Positions 1 through 8,656 of a DNA stretch of 64,000 nt are shown one piece after another. Under the pieces are notes generated by a model, which made no database searches, was not told the origin of the DNA, and saw only the letters and a program-made list of their open reading frames with translations. This DNA comes from Microterricola gilva. Its GTDB lineage: Bacteria > Actinomycetota > Actinomycetes > Actinomycetales > Microbacteriaceae. The DNA lies in NCBI RefSeq assembly GCF_004217495.1, contig NZ_SHLC01000001.1:1116001-1180000 (forward strand), read 5' to 3'. The translations under genes were made by a program, and so were the position numbers. Positions within the stretch are counted from its first letter, which is position 1. Each line of letters starts with the position of its first letter.

Positions 1-364
1 CGCCGTCGACGCAGAGCACCTCGGCACCGTCGGCAACGCTTGCAGCGACCATGCCGGTGAACACCGAGGCCTGGGCGCCGATGGCGACACGGTCGACCGT
101 GGTGCCGACGAGGCCGGCGTAGCTCGCGCGCACCCGCTCGACGGTGGCGGCGTAGTCTGGCACGCTCGCCTCGCCGCGGGCCCAGCGTTCAGCGTCGCGC
201 AGCGTTGCGGCGACCGTCTCCGTCGTCGGCAGCCCCATCGTGCATGCGCTGAGGTAGCCGCGGCCGCCACGGAAGAGGGTGGCGGCGTCGCTCAGCGATG
301 TGCTGCCGGGCACCACGCGGTGCGCCGTCGTGCTGACGGGGCGGTGGCTCGTGGCGCTGTGCAT
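1..364 (-). CDS. Class V aminotransferase-like PLP enzyme (N-terminal part, runs off left edge)
   Basis: The reading frame opens at ATG 364-362 and stays open to the window edge, giving about 121 residues. The stretch YLSACTMGLPTTETV followed by a GTTVDRVAIGAQAS-type segment resembles the N-terminus of class V aminotransferases (cysteine desulfurase/selenocysteine lyase-like fold); the PLP lysine lies outside the window. It is divergent from a LysR-type regulator only 81 nt away, and such pairs are usually regulator and target. Substrate cannot be told. What is seen is the frame and N-terminal resemblance; the family is inferred. Confidence 0.7.
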   Translation of the reverse strand, partial: MHSATSHRPVSTTAHRVVPGSTSLSDAATLFRGGRGYLSACTMGLPTTETVAATLRDAERWARGEASVPDYAATVERVRASYAGLVGTTVDRVAIGAQASVFTGMVAASVADGAEVLCVDG

Positions 365-419
365 GGTTCCAGCTTGAGTGCTCCGATTCCATTCGACAAG
401 GGGAGTGATTCAATGTGAT

Positions 420-446
420 TGATAAGCAACGGTTATGATTGCGGAA
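420..446 (+). promoter_or_regulatory. LysR-type operator (T-N11-A) overlapping a leaderless promoter
   Basis: ATAA-N7-TTAT (422-436) is a perfect inverted repeat and fits the LysR T-N11-A box (T423, A435). The right half-site runs into a -10-like TATGAT (434-439), which ends 6 nt before the ATG at 446, so the LysR transcript is probably leaderless. Binding here would let the regulator repress itself and control the divergent aminotransferase-like gene. Confidence 0.6.
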
Positions 447-1396
447 TGAGCGCAGAACTCGATCTCGATTCCCACTCGCTGCGCGTTGTCGACGCCATCG
501 CCGAGCACGGCTCGATCACGGCGGCGGCCGACGCGCTCGGCTACAGCCAGCCGGCCATCAGCCAGCACCTGAAGCGCCTCGACCAGCGCATCGGCATGCC
601 CGTCGTCGAGCGCGTGGGCCGTGGCGTGCGCCTCACGGAGGCCGGGCTGGTGCTTGCCCGCCACGCCCGCCCCGTGATCAGGGCGCTCGATGCGGCGGCG
701 GGCGAGTTGGCCGAACTCACCGGCTTGCGCTCAGGTCGGGTGCGGCTCGCCGCGTTCCCCTCCGCGTCGCCGACGATCGTCCCGCGGCTGCTCGCGGCGA
801 TGGCCGCGCGGCACCCGGGCATCAACATCAGCTACATCGAGGCGGAGCCGCCGGAGGCCGTCTCGGCCGTGCGCGAGGGCAAGGCCGACCTCGCGCTCAC
901 CTTCAGCTACCCGGGTGACCGGGTCGATCCGCACACCGAGAGCGCGCACGGCCTGCGCGCGGAGGCATTGAGCCGGGAGGAGATGATGCTCGTGCTGCCA
1001 GCCGGTCATGAGTATGCGTCATCCGAGACCGTCGACGTCGCCGCGCTCTCCGCTGAGGCCTGGATCGCCGGATGCCCGCGCTGCCGTGGCCACCTGCTCG
1101 AACTCTGCGATGCCGGCGGTTTCACCCCGCGCATCGGCTACGAGACCGACAACTTCCTGGCGGTCATGAGCATGGTGGCCGCCGGCCTCGGCGTCGCGAT
1201 GCTGCCGACCCTCGCGATCGAGTCGGTGGGAACGCCGGCCGGTGTCGTCGTGCGTCCGACGAGCAATCGCAATCACCGCACGATCCACGTCGTCACGACC
1301 CCGGGGGCCACGCACGTGCCCGCGATCGCGGCCACCCTGCGCGTGCTCGAAGAGCTCACCGCTTCTCCAGCAGACCATTCAGCCAGCGCCAACTAA
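446..1396 (+). CDS. LysR-family transcriptional regulator
   Basis: This 316-residue protein has an N-terminal winged helix-turn-helix (about residues 7-66, with the typical [19 protein letters not shown] helix pair) and a C-terminal periplasmic-binding-like effector domain (about 90-300). The ATG at 446 is preferred over an upstream in-frame start at 419 because a -10-like TATGAT ends 6 nt before it, which suits a leaderless message, and because the upstream residues would lie inside the operator. It diverges from the class V aminotransferase-like gene and probably regulates it and itself. The ligand is unknown. Confidence 0.9.
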   Translation: MSAELDLDSHSLRVVDAIAEHGSITAAADALGYSQPAISQHLKRLDQRIGMPVVERVGRGVRLTEAGLVLARHARPVIRALDAAAGELAELTGLRSGRVRLAAFPSASPTIVPRLLAAMAARHPGINISYIEAEPPEAVSAVREGKADLALTFSYPGDRVDPHTESAHGLRAEALSREEMMLVLPAGHEYASSETVDVAALSAEAWIAGCPRCRGHLLELCDAGGFTPRIGYETDNFLAVMSMVAAGLGVAMLPTLAIESVGTPAGVVVRPTSNRNHRTIHVVTTPGATHVPAIAATLRVLEELTASPADHSASAN

Positions 1397-1407
1397 GATT
1401 GGTCACG
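1394..1407 (+). promoter_or_regulatory. Probable near-leaderless promoter of gltX (-10 TAAGAT)
   Basis: TAAGAT (1394-1399) lies 8 nt before the ATG at 1408 and no Shine-Dalgarno sequence sits between. The TAA overlaps the end of the LysR gene. Confidence 0.45.
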
Positions 1408-2925
1408 ATGTCTGACGCAAATCACCCCTGGTCCACCGCCACCGGCAGCGACGTACGCGTGCGCTTCTGCCCCTCGCCCACCGGAACGCCGCACGTCGGC
1501 ATGGTGCGCACCGCCCTGTTCAACTGGGCATACGCGCGCCACACCGGTGGAAAGCTGATCTTCCGCATCGAAGACACGGATGCCGCCCGCGACAGCGAGG
1601 AGAGCTTCCACCAGCTCGTCGACGCGCTCAGCTGGCTGAAGCTCGACTGGGACGAGGGCGTGAACGTCGGCGGGCCGCACGAGCCGTACCGGCAGTCGCA
1701 GCGCACCGACATCTACCTCGGTGTGATCGAGAAGCTCGTTGCGTCAGGGCACGTCTACGAGTCGTACTCGAACGCCGAGGAGATCGACGCCCGCAATGAG
1801 GCGGCGGGCCGCCCCAAGCAGCACGGCTACGACAACTTCGACCGCGATCTGACCGAGGAGCAGCGCGCCGCCTTCCGCGCGGAGGGCCGCGAGCCCGCCC
1901 TGCGTCTGCGGGTTCCGGACACCGATCTCTCCTTCGACGACATGGTCCGCGGCGAGATCACCTTCCCGGCCGGTTCCTTCACCGACTTCGTCGTCGTGCG
2001 CCCGAACGGCGCGCCGCTGTACACGCTGGTGAACCCGGTCGATGACGCGCTCATGCAGGTCACCCATGTGCTGCGCGGCGAGGACCTGCTCTCGTCGACG
2101 CCCCGCCAGATCGCGCTCTACCACGCGCTCATCGACATCGGCGTGACGAGCTTCGTGCCGCGCTTCGGCCACCTGCCCTACGTCATGGGCGACGGCAACA
2201 AGAAGCTCTCCAAGCGCGACCCCGAGTCGAACCTGTTCCACCACCGCGACCGCGGGTTCATCCCAGAGGGCCTCGTCAACTACCTCTCGCTGCTCGGCTG
2301 GTCGCTCTCGCACGACCGCGACGTCTTCTCGATCGAGGAGCTCATCGCCGCGTTCGACGTCGAGGACGTGAACCCGAACCCGGCCCGCTTCGACCTGAAG
2401 AAGGCGGAGTCGATCAACGGCGACCACGTGCGCAGGCTCGACGTCGCCGACTTCGCCGCGCGCACCGTTCCCTACCTCGAGAAGGCCGGAATCCTCACGG
2501 CTCCGCTCAGCCCGAGCCAGGCGGCAACGCTGGCAGAGGCCGCGCCGCTGGTGCAGGAGCGCATCACGCTGCTCGGCGAGGCGCCCGGCATGCTCGGCTT
2601 CCTCTTCACGGATGCCGCCGGCCTGGAGTACGACGAGCAGGCGCTCGCATCGCTGCCGGCCAACGCCGGAGAGGTGCTCGCGGCATCCGTCGACGCGCTC
2701 GATCGTATTCCCGCGGTGGAATGGACGCACGAGCAGCTGCAGGAGGCCCTGAGTGGCGCCCTGATCGACGGACTGGGTCTCAAGCCGCGCGTCGCATACG
2801 GCCCGCTGCGCGTCGCCGTGTCCGGTCGCAAGATCTCGCCGCCGTTGTTCGAGTCGATGCAGATCCTCGGCAAGGATGACACGTTGGCGCGTCTGAACCG
2901 ACTGGCTGCTTCGCTGACCGCGTAG
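1408..2925 (+). CDS. gltX: Glutamyl-tRNA synthetase
   Basis: Class I aminoacyl-tRNA synthetase of 505 residues that charges tRNA-Glu with glutamate in the cytoplasm. The HIGH-like signature SPTGTPHVG is at residues 23-31 and the KMSKS-like loop KKLSKR near 265-270. The rest matches the GluRS catalytic core and the alpha-helical anticodon-binding domain in order and length. An open frame continues upstream to 1072, but residues before 1408 lie inside the LysR gene and have no family match, so ATG 1408 is the start. Two tRNA-Glu genes and a tRNA-Gln gene are found within 12 kb; many actinobacterial GluRS enzymes are non-discriminating and also charge tRNA-Gln, which was not tested here. Confidence 0.97.
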   Translation: MSDANHPWSTATGSDVRVRFCPSPTGTPHVGMVRTALFNWAYARHTGGKLIFRIEDTDAARDSEESFHQLVDALSWLKLDWDEGVNVGGPHEPYRQSQRTDIYLGVIEKLVASGHVYESYSNAEEIDARNEAAGRPKQHGYDNFDRDLTEEQRAAFRAEGREPALRLRVPDTDLSFDDMVRGEITFPAGSFTDFVVVRPNGAPLYTLVNPVDDALMQVTHVLRGEDLLSSTPRQIALYHALIDIGVTSFVPRFGHLPYVMGDGNKKLSKRDPESNLFHHRDRGFIPEGLVNYLSLLGWSLSHDRDVFSIEELIAAFDVEDVNPNPARFDLKKAESINGDHVRRLDVADFAARTVPYLEKAGILTAPLSPSQAATLAEAAPLVQERITLLGEAPGMLGFLFTDAAGLEYDEQALASLPANAGEVLAASVDALDRIPAVEWTHEQLQEALSGALIDGLGLKPRVAYGPLRVAVSGRKISPPLFESMQILGKDDTLARLNRLAASLTA

Positions 2926-2941
2926 TTTCGAGGGGGTTGCA

Positions 2942-3868
2942 ATGAGCGAATTCGACGTCGCCGTGATCGGGGCGGGGCCGGCCGGGTTGAGCGCGGCCCT
3001 CGGCCTCGTGCGCTCCCGCAGGACGGTCCTGCTGATCGACAGCAACCGTCCGCGCAATGCGGCGACGCTGCGCTCGCACGGCTTTCTGACGCGTGACGGT
3101 GTGCCGCCGCTCGAGCTGCGCAAGCTCGGCCGGGAGGAGTTCGAGGGCTACCCGGGCGCCAGCTTCCATGCCGGCCTGGTGCAGAGCGTGCGCGCGCTGC
3201 AGGGCGGTGGCTTCGAGCTTGCCGCCCGCGGCATCCGCGGTGCGGCGAATCTCGAGGTCACGGTCGGCAACATCGTCGTCGCGACGGGGCTGGTCGAGAC
3301 GATGCCATCGGTGCCGAGCCTGCGCGCCTGGTACGGAACCGATCTGCACAGCTGCGTCGAATGCGACGGCTACGAGAAGCGTGATGAGGCCTTGGCGCTC
3401 ATCGGTGAATCGGCTGACCTCGCCGAGCGCGCACTTCTCATCAGCCAGTGGTCGAACGACCTGATCGTCTTCACCAACGGTGCGGATGCCGTGAGCGCCG
3501 CCGAACAGGAGGCGCTCGGGGCCCGCGGCATCGCCGTCGAACGCCGCCCCATCGCCGACGTGGTGGGGGAGCAGGGTCGGATGACGGGTGTGCTCCTCGC
3601 CGATGGTGAGACGGTTCCCCGCGAGGCCGGGTTCGTGCGCCCGGCCTGGACTCCGGCCATCGGCTACCTCGACGGACTCGGCATCGCACTCGATGCCGAG
3701 GGCCTCATCGCCGTCGATGCCTGCGGACGCACGAGCGTTCCCGGCGTCTACGCGGCCGGTGACTCGACCGCACCCGGCCCGGAACAGCTGATCATCGCGG
3801 CCGGGCACGGCGCGCAGGTCGCCGCTGCGCTGAACCGCGATCTGCTCGGCCCGCTCCTGCCGGTCTGA
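2942..3868 (+). CDS. NAD(P)/FAD-dependent oxidoreductase, thioredoxin-reductase-like
   Basis: A 308-residue flavoprotein. The FAD-binding GAGPAG is at residues 10-15, a CVEC pair (residues 138-141) stands where thioredoxin reductase has its redox-active CxxC, and a C-terminal GVYAAGDS motif binds FAD again. The second nucleotide-binding segment is degenerate (IGESADL rather than GxGxxG), so cofactor preference is unclear and it is unlikely to be the main TrxB. It begins 17 nt after gltX with GAGGGGGTTG upstream of ATG and is probably co-transcribed with it. The electron acceptor is unknown. Confidence 0.8.
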   Translation: MSEFDVAVIGAGPAGLSAALGLVRSRRTVLLIDSNRPRNAATLRSHGFLTRDGVPPLELRKLGREEFEGYPGASFHAGLVQSVRALQGGGFELAARGIRGAANLEVTVGNIVVATGLVETMPSVPSLRAWYGTDLHSCVECDGYEKRDEALALIGESADLAERALLISQWSNDLIVFTNGADAVSAAEQEALGARGIAVERRPIADVVGEQGRMTGVLLADGETVPREAGFVRPAWTPAIGYLDGLGIALDAEGLIAVDACGRTSVPGVYAAGDSTAPGPEQLIIAAGHGAQVAAALNRDLLGPLLPV

Positions 3869-3921
3869 CGGCATCCGCCGACGGATTCCGGCGGCGGCAC
3901 GCGCGGGATTCCGGCTCGGTT

Positions 3922-3950
3922 TTGCCCGATCTCTCGGCATGGGATAGAGT
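3922..3950 (+). promoter_or_regulatory. Promoter of tRNA-Gln
   Basis: A -35 box TTGCCC (3922-3927) and a -10 box TAGAGT (3945-3950) are separated by exactly 17 nt, and the mature tRNA begins 48 nt further on. Confidence 0.7.
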
Positions 3951-3998
3951 TCTTCTCGGTTCGAAGTTCGCTTCGCGGCCACCGGCCCGGTAGGGCAT

Positions 3999-4070
3999 TG
4001 GGGTATGGTGTAATTGGCAACACGGAGGTTTCTGGTACCTTTGTTCTTGGTTCGAGTCCAGGTACCCCAG
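3999..4070 (+). tRNA. tRNA-Gln (anticodon CTG)
   Basis: A 72-nt cloverleaf. The acceptor arms TGGGGTA and TACCCCA pair fully, the D arm is GTGT/ACAC, the anticodon stem is GAGGT/ACCTT around the loop TTCTGGT (anticodon CTG), and the T arm is CTTGG/CCAGG. The discriminator base is G4070, and CCA is not encoded. Confidence 0.95.
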
Positions 4071-4086
4071 CAGTGAATACAGTACG

Positions 4087-4114
4087 AACCCGGGATTGAT
4101 ATCCCGGGTTTTCG
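4087..4114 (+). terminator. Rho-independent terminator after tRNA-Gln
   Basis: A perfect 10-bp stem (4087-4096 with 4101-4110) encloses the loop TGAT and is followed by TTC with the stem itself ending in TT. It ends the tRNA-Gln transcript. Confidence 0.85.
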
Positions 4115-4261
4115 TCGTTTAACGGCCCCATCGCGGCATCCGCCGGCCGGCCGAGCGAACTTTCACCCTTGCAGCATGATGGCCGCGCCATCCCGGCCTG
4201 TTTACTCTGGGCCACATCGGCGAGGGCGTGCTCGTCGGGCCGCTGCCTAGGGTTGGGGGTA

Positions 4262-5752
4262 ATGATGGAGTATCTGCTCGTCGCGTTGCAGGGCTGTGTT
4301 GTCATCGGGGCCATCGTGCTCGGTGTCCGAACCGGGGGCCTGGGGCTCGGGCTCTGGGGGGTCGTCGGCACGGTCGTCCTCGTGTTCGCCTTCCACCTTC
4401 CACCTGGTTCCATCCCCGTCGACGCCTTCTTCATCATCATCGCCGTGATCACGGCATCCTCGGCGATGCAGGCGGCCGGCGGCATCGACTACCTGGTGAA
4501 CATCGCGTCAAAGATCATCCAGCGAAATCCGAAACGGCTCACCTACGTGGCTCCACTCGTCGCGTTCGTCTTCACCGTGCTCTCCGGCACCTCGAACATC
4601 TTCTTCGCGCTGATCCCCGTCATCTACGAGACCTCGTACCGCAACGGGCAACGCCCGGAGCGGGCACTCGCGGCATCCACCGTCACCTCCGGACTCGGCA
4701 TCACGGCCAGCCCCGTGTCTGCGGCGATGGCCGCGTACATCGTGCTGATGGACGGAACCGGATACGGTCTGCCGCAGATCCTGCTCATCACGGTGCCGGC
4801 GGCGATCGTCGCCTGCATCGCCACCTCCTTCGTGCAGCAGCGCCTCGGAAAAGACCTCCTCGATGACCCGGTGTTCATGAAGCGAGTTGCGGAGGGAACC
4901 GTCGAGGTGCCTGCCGCGCTCCAGGAGCGCTACGCGGCGCGCGTCGGCCAGGTCGCGACCTCGGCGGGCGGAGCGGGCCCGGTGTCCGGTGGGGCCGCGG
5001 CCGGAGGTGCTGCGGCCGGCGGTGCTGCGGCCGGCGGTGCTGCGTCCAGGGGCGGCGCCAAGGCGACGCCGGTGCTGATCGAGCATCCCGTGCCTGAGGG
5101 CGGAGCGACGGCCGCGTGGATCTTCGTCACCGGCACCCTGCTCATCGTGCTTCTCGGCCTGTTCCCCGGACTGCGCCCGGCATTCCCCGATGCGGAGGGC
5201 GAGCTCGTGCCGATCGGCATGTCGACCGTCATCGAGATGGTGATGTTCAGCGTGGCCCTCGTGATCATCCTGGTCAGGAAGGTGAAGCCGTCGCTCGTCG
5301 TCGAGCAGCCGCTGCTCAGGGCCGGCTTCGTCGCCGCCGTCGCGCTGTTCGGAATCGCCTGGATGGCCGACACATTCATCTCGGCGAACGAGGAGACGAT
5401 CATCGAACCGCTCGGCGCGATGATCGAGGCCAACCCGCTGTTGCTCGCCGTCGCCCTGTTCATCGTCTGTGGTCTCACGACGAGCCAGTCGGCAACCACG
5501 AACACGCTCATCCCCATCGCGCTCGCCGCCGGGCTCGCGCCCGGAATCATCACGGCCATGTGGCCGTCGCTGATCGGTGTCTGGCTGTTCCCGGCCAATG
5601 GTTCGCAGATCGCGGCGGTGGAGACAGACCTCACCGGTTCGACCAAGCTGACCCAGGTGCCGATCTGGCACTCGTTCACGATCCCGATGCTCGTCTCGTG
5701 GGTTGCTGTCGTCATCGCCGGCCTGCTGATCCAGCTCGTCGTGCCTGCCTGA
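4262..5752 (+). CDS. Dcu-family C4-dicarboxylate transporter
   Basis: This 496-residue polytopic membrane protein resembles DcuA/DcuB carriers, which move succinate, fumarate, malate or aspartate. Hydrophobic helices fill residues 1-220 and 280-495. The middle loop (about 236-267) carries an extra Gly/Ala-rich stretch made of repeated GGAA units, which explains why the protein is longer than the roughly 430-450 residues usual for the family. ATG 4262 (or 4265) follows GGTTGGGGGTA, a usable ribosome site; longer forms from 4169 would add a hydrophilic tail without support. A dipeptidase gene follows at 90 nt. DcuA/B are classically anaerobic carriers, so direction of transport here is open. 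Confidence 0.8.
   Translation: MMEYLLVALQGCVVIGAIVLGVRTGGLGLGLWGVVGTVVLVFAFHLPPGSIPVDAFFIIIAVITASSAMQAAGGIDYLVNIASKIIQRNPKRLTYVAPLVAFVFTVLSGTSNIFFALIPVIYETSYRNGQRPERALAASTVTSGLGITASPVSAAMAAYIVLMDGTGYGLPQILLITVPAAIVACIATSFVQQRLGKDLLDDPVFMKRVAEGTVEVPAALQERYAARVGQVATSAGGAGPVSGGAAAGGAAAGGAAAGGAASRGGAKATPVLIEHPVPEGGATAAWIFVTGTLLIVLLGLFPGLRPAFPDAEGELVPIGMSTVIEMVMFSVALVIILVRKVKPSLVVEQPLLRAGFVAAVALFGIAWMADTFISANEETIIEPLGAMIEANPLLLAVALFIVCGLTTSQSATTNTLIPIALAAGLAPGIITAMWPSLIGVWLFPANGSQIAAVETDLTGSTKLTQVPIWHSFTIPMLVSWVAVVIAGLLIQLVVPA
4991..5044 (+). repeat. 15-bp tandem repeat inside the Dcu transporter gene
   Basis: Two exact copies of GGTGCTGCGGCCGGC (5006-5035) are preceded by a degenerate copy and followed by a partial one. 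In frame they encode GGAAA-type units, so gain or loss of a unit keeps the frame. Confidence 0.8.
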
Positions 5753-5842
5753 ACCGGCGCAACGCCCACCTCGTCGACGCAACCGCGTAGACCCAAGCTC
5801 ATCGACACCACCCTGTAGACACCACCCTGTTTGGAGGCACCA

Positions 5843-7198
5843 ATGTCCGACCCAGAACAGATCGCGCGCGGCGCGGCAGAGCTGATGCCCGAGATCATCG
5901 AGAGGCTCGAGGCTCTCGTGCGCATCCCCTCCGTCGCCTTCCCGGGATTCGATCCGGAACCCGTACACGCGATGGGGGCGGCGGTCGTCGAACTCTTCGA
6001 GGCGGCCGGCGCACACGGGGTCAAGCTCCTCGACGTCCCTGGCGGCTACCCGTGCGTTTACGCCGACCTGCCCGGCCCCGCCGGCTCGCCGACGGTGCTG
6101 CTGTACGCGCACTACGACGTGCAGCCGGCGCCGAAGAGCCAGGGGTGGACGAGCGAGCCGTTCGAGCCGGTGACGAAGTCGGACGGTCGCATCTACGGCC
6201 GCGGTGCGGCCGACGACAAGTCGGGTCTCGTCATCCACTACGGAACCCTCGCACTCCTTGGAGCCGATCGCCCGTGCAGCGTGAAGATCCTCGTCGAGGG
6301 CGAGGAGGAGACGATCTCGCACCTCGAAGCCTTCGTCGAGGACAACCCGGAGCTCTTCGCGGCCGACGCCTATGTCATCGCCGACATCGGTCCGCAGAAG
6401 GTCGGCCGACCAGGGCTCACCACCGCGCTCCGCGGCGACGTCGCGTGCACGGTCACCGTGCGCACCCTGGCCAACCCCGTGCACTCCGGCATGTTCGGCG
6501 GCGCGGCCCCCGATGCGATGACGGCGATGATCCGCGTGCTCGACTCGCTGCACGACGAGAACGGCGACACGGTGATCCCCGGTGTCGACAGCAGCAGCTG
6601 GGCCGGCGCGAGCATGGAGGAGTCGGTGTACCGCGAGGGATCCGCGATCCTGCCCGGTGTCGAGTTCCTCGGAACCGGCACGCTCTCCGACCGGATCTGG
6701 GCGAAGCCGTCGGTCACGGTGCTCGGCATGGATCTGCCGAACACGGCTGAGGCCTCGAACGTGCTGCTGCCCGAGGTCACCGCGAAGCTCTCGATGAGGA
6801 TCGTTCCTGGATCGGACGGCGACGCCCAGCTGGAGGCGCTCATGGCACATCTCCGCTCGCAACGGCCGTGGAACTGCGAGGTCGAGGTGGAGAAGGTGAA
6901 GGTCGGCCACGCCTTCGCCGTCGACGAGTCGCACCCGGCGATCATCGCCGCATCTACGGCTCTCGAGGCCGCATACGGAGTTTCGGTTGAGTCGATCGGC
7001 AGCGGGGCCTCGATCCCGCTCGTCGCTTCGCTGCAGAAGGTCGCGCCGGAGAGCGCCATCATCCTCTGGGGAGCTGAGGACACCGCCCAGTCGCGTATCC
7101 ACGCCTCCGATGAGTCCGTCGACCCCGGCGAGATCGAGCGCATGATCGCCGCCCAGACGCTGTTCATCCTCAACCTTGCCGAGCGCAGCCGCGGCTGA
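5843..7198 (+). CDS. M20-family metallo-dipeptidase
   Basis: A 451-residue zinc hydrolase of the M20/ArgE-DapE-carnosinase type, which cleaves dipeptides or related amides in the cytoplasm. Metal ligands and catalytic residues are visible in AHYDVQP (near 89-95), GRGAADDKSG (near 119-128) and VEGEEE (near 153-158), and a later inserted dimerisation domain contains NPVHSGMFGG. ATG 5843 follows GGAGGCACCA. Together with the adjacent C4-dicarboxylate carrier and amino-acid permease it suggests a peptide/amino-acid scavenging neighbourhood, although a shared promoter is not proven. Confidence 0.88.
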   Translation: MSDPEQIARGAAELMPEIIERLEALVRIPSVAFPGFDPEPVHAMGAAVVELFEAAGAHGVKLLDVPGGYPCVYADLPGPAGSPTVLLYAHYDVQPAPKSQGWTSEPFEPVTKSDGRIYGRGAADDKSGLVIHYGTLALLGADRPCSVKILVEGEEETISHLEAFVEDNPELFAADAYVIADIGPQKVGRPGLTTALRGDVACTVTVRTLANPVHSGMFGGAAPDAMTAMIRVLDSLHDENGDTVIPGVDSSSWAGASMEESVYREGSAILPGVEFLGTGTLSDRIWAKPSVTVLGMDLPNTAEASNVLLPEVTAKLSMRIVPGSDGDAQLEALMAHLRSQRPWNCEVEVEKVKVGHAFAVDESHPAIIAASTALEAAYGVSVESIGSGASIPLVASLQKVAPESAIILWGAEDTAQSRIHASDESVDPGEIERMIAAQTLFILNLAERSRG

Positions 7199-7232
7199 GT
7201 ACCGCGGGACACGGGTAGTGGAGGCGATTCCC

Positions 7233-8540
7233 ATGACAGCTCCAAGCGGCGCGAAGCGGATGACGGTCATTCAAGCGACCTTCATCGGGGTCGGCTCGAT
7301 GGTCGGTGCAGGTATCTTCGCGCTCCTCGGCGCGGCGGGCGCCGTTGCCGGGGCGGCCGTCTGGCTGTCGTTTCTCGCCGCCGGTGTGATCGCAGCGTTG
7401 CAGGGATACTCCTTCGCCAAACTGGGCGCCAAGTATCCGTCTGGCGGCGGGATCCTCGGCTACCTCTCGCACGGTCTCGGCGAGGGGCATCTGACGGGGA
7501 TCGCGTCGTGGCTGTTCTTCACGGCCGGGTCCATCGTCGTCGCGATGATCGCCTCATCGTTCGGCGCGTACGCCAGCTCGGTGGTCGCCGGCGGCGATCC
7601 GTTCTGGGCGACGGTGCTCGCCCTGGTGTTGATCGTGGTGATGACGGCCCTCAACGCGGTCGGCTCCACCGCCGTGGCGCGCGTGCAGTCGGTGATCGTG
7701 GTCGTTGTGCTGGCGATCCTCGTCGTCTTCGCCGCGGTGACCATCGCGAACTGGAACATCGAGCTGCTCTCGCCCGCCGGGTACCCCGGCGTCAGGGAGA
7801 TCATCGCCAGCATCGCGCTCACCTTCTTCGCCTTCCTCGGATTCGGTGTGATCACCTTCACCGCGAAGGACCTCCCCAATCCATCACGCCAACTGCCCAA
7901 GGCGATCTACCTCGCGCTCGCCATCGCCACGACGATCTACGTCGCTGTGTCGCTCGGGGTATTCGGAACGCTCACCGCAGACCAGGTTGTCGAGTACGGC
8001 ACGACGGCGCTCGCCGAAGCCGCCAAGCCGACCCTCGGTCAGGCGGGATACGTGCTCATGGTGATCACGGCGCTGTTCTCGACGACCGGCGCGGTCAACG
8101 CCGGACTCTATCCGTCGATCGGGATGACGGCGCACCTCGCCTCCGTCGGGCAGTTCCCGCCGGTGTTCGGGCGCTCGATCGGGCGATTCCCGGTCGGGCT
8201 CCTGGTGATGGCGGCCCTGGCCAGCATTCTGGTGGTTGGATTCAACGTCAACAACATCGCGTCGATCGGCAGCGCCGTCGCGCTGCTCGTCTTCACGGCC
8301 GTCACCGTTGCGCACTTCCGCCTGTACAAGATCACCGGTGCCAACATCATCGTGTTGGTGATTGCGCTCGTGGCGACCCTCGGCACATTCATCGTGTTCT
8401 GCACGACGACGCTCGCGAACGAGCCGGCCACCGCGATCGCACTCATCGGGATCATCCTGCTCTCGATCGCAGTGGACTTCATCTGGAAGGCGCGCGCACG
8501 CCGTTCGAGTCCACCGGCCCAGCCCGAACCGGCTGGCTGA
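7233..8540 (+). CDS. APC-family amino-acid permease
   Basis: A 435-residue protein with about 12 hydrophobic helices. The N-terminal GVGSMVGAGIFALLG segment is the substrate-binding first helix of the amino acid-polyamine-organocation family, and FLGFGVITFTAKDLPNPSR matches the helix 6/loop signature. ATG 7233 follows GTGGAGGCG, 34 nt after the dipeptidase stop, so the two are probably one transcript. The transported amino acid cannot be read from the sequence. Confidence 0.88.
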   Translation: MTAPSGAKRMTVIQATFIGVGSMVGAGIFALLGAAGAVAGAAVWLSFLAAGVIAALQGYSFAKLGAKYPSGGGILGYLSHGLGEGHLTGIASWLFFTAGSIVVAMIASSFGAYASSVVAGGDPFWATVLALVLIVVMTALNAVGSTAVARVQSVIVVVVLAILVVFAAVTIANWNIELLSPAGYPGVREIIASIALTFFAFLGFGVITFTAKDLPNPSRQLPKAIYLALAIATTIYVAVSLGVFGTLTADQVVEYGTTALAEAAKPTLGQAGYVLMVITALFSTTGAVNAGLYPSIGMTAHLASVGQFPPVFGRSIGRFPVGLLVMAALASILVVGFNVNNIASIGSAVALLVFTAVTVAHFRLYKITGANIIVLVIALVATLGTFIVFCTTTLANEPATAIALIGIILLSIAVDFIWKARARRSSPPAQPEPAG

Positions 8541-8656
8541 TCCCGACATCCGATCGCTACGAATCCGTGCCGAGAAGTTTCTGGACTTCGACGGAATGTT
8601 GTTGTTCCATAGATCACTGAGCAATGTTCACGAATGTGCAGGCCGGGGGTGAACGC

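Noticed and set aside
1072-1407. N-terminal extension of gltX
   Set aside because: It lies inside the LysR gene, has no synthetase homology, and ATG 1408 gives the normal GluRS start.
4508-7270. A 920-codon open frame on the minus strand across the Dcu and dipeptidase genes
   Set aside because: It is antisense to two clear genes, rich in Arg/Asp/His as expected from reading GC-rich codons backwards, and matches no family.
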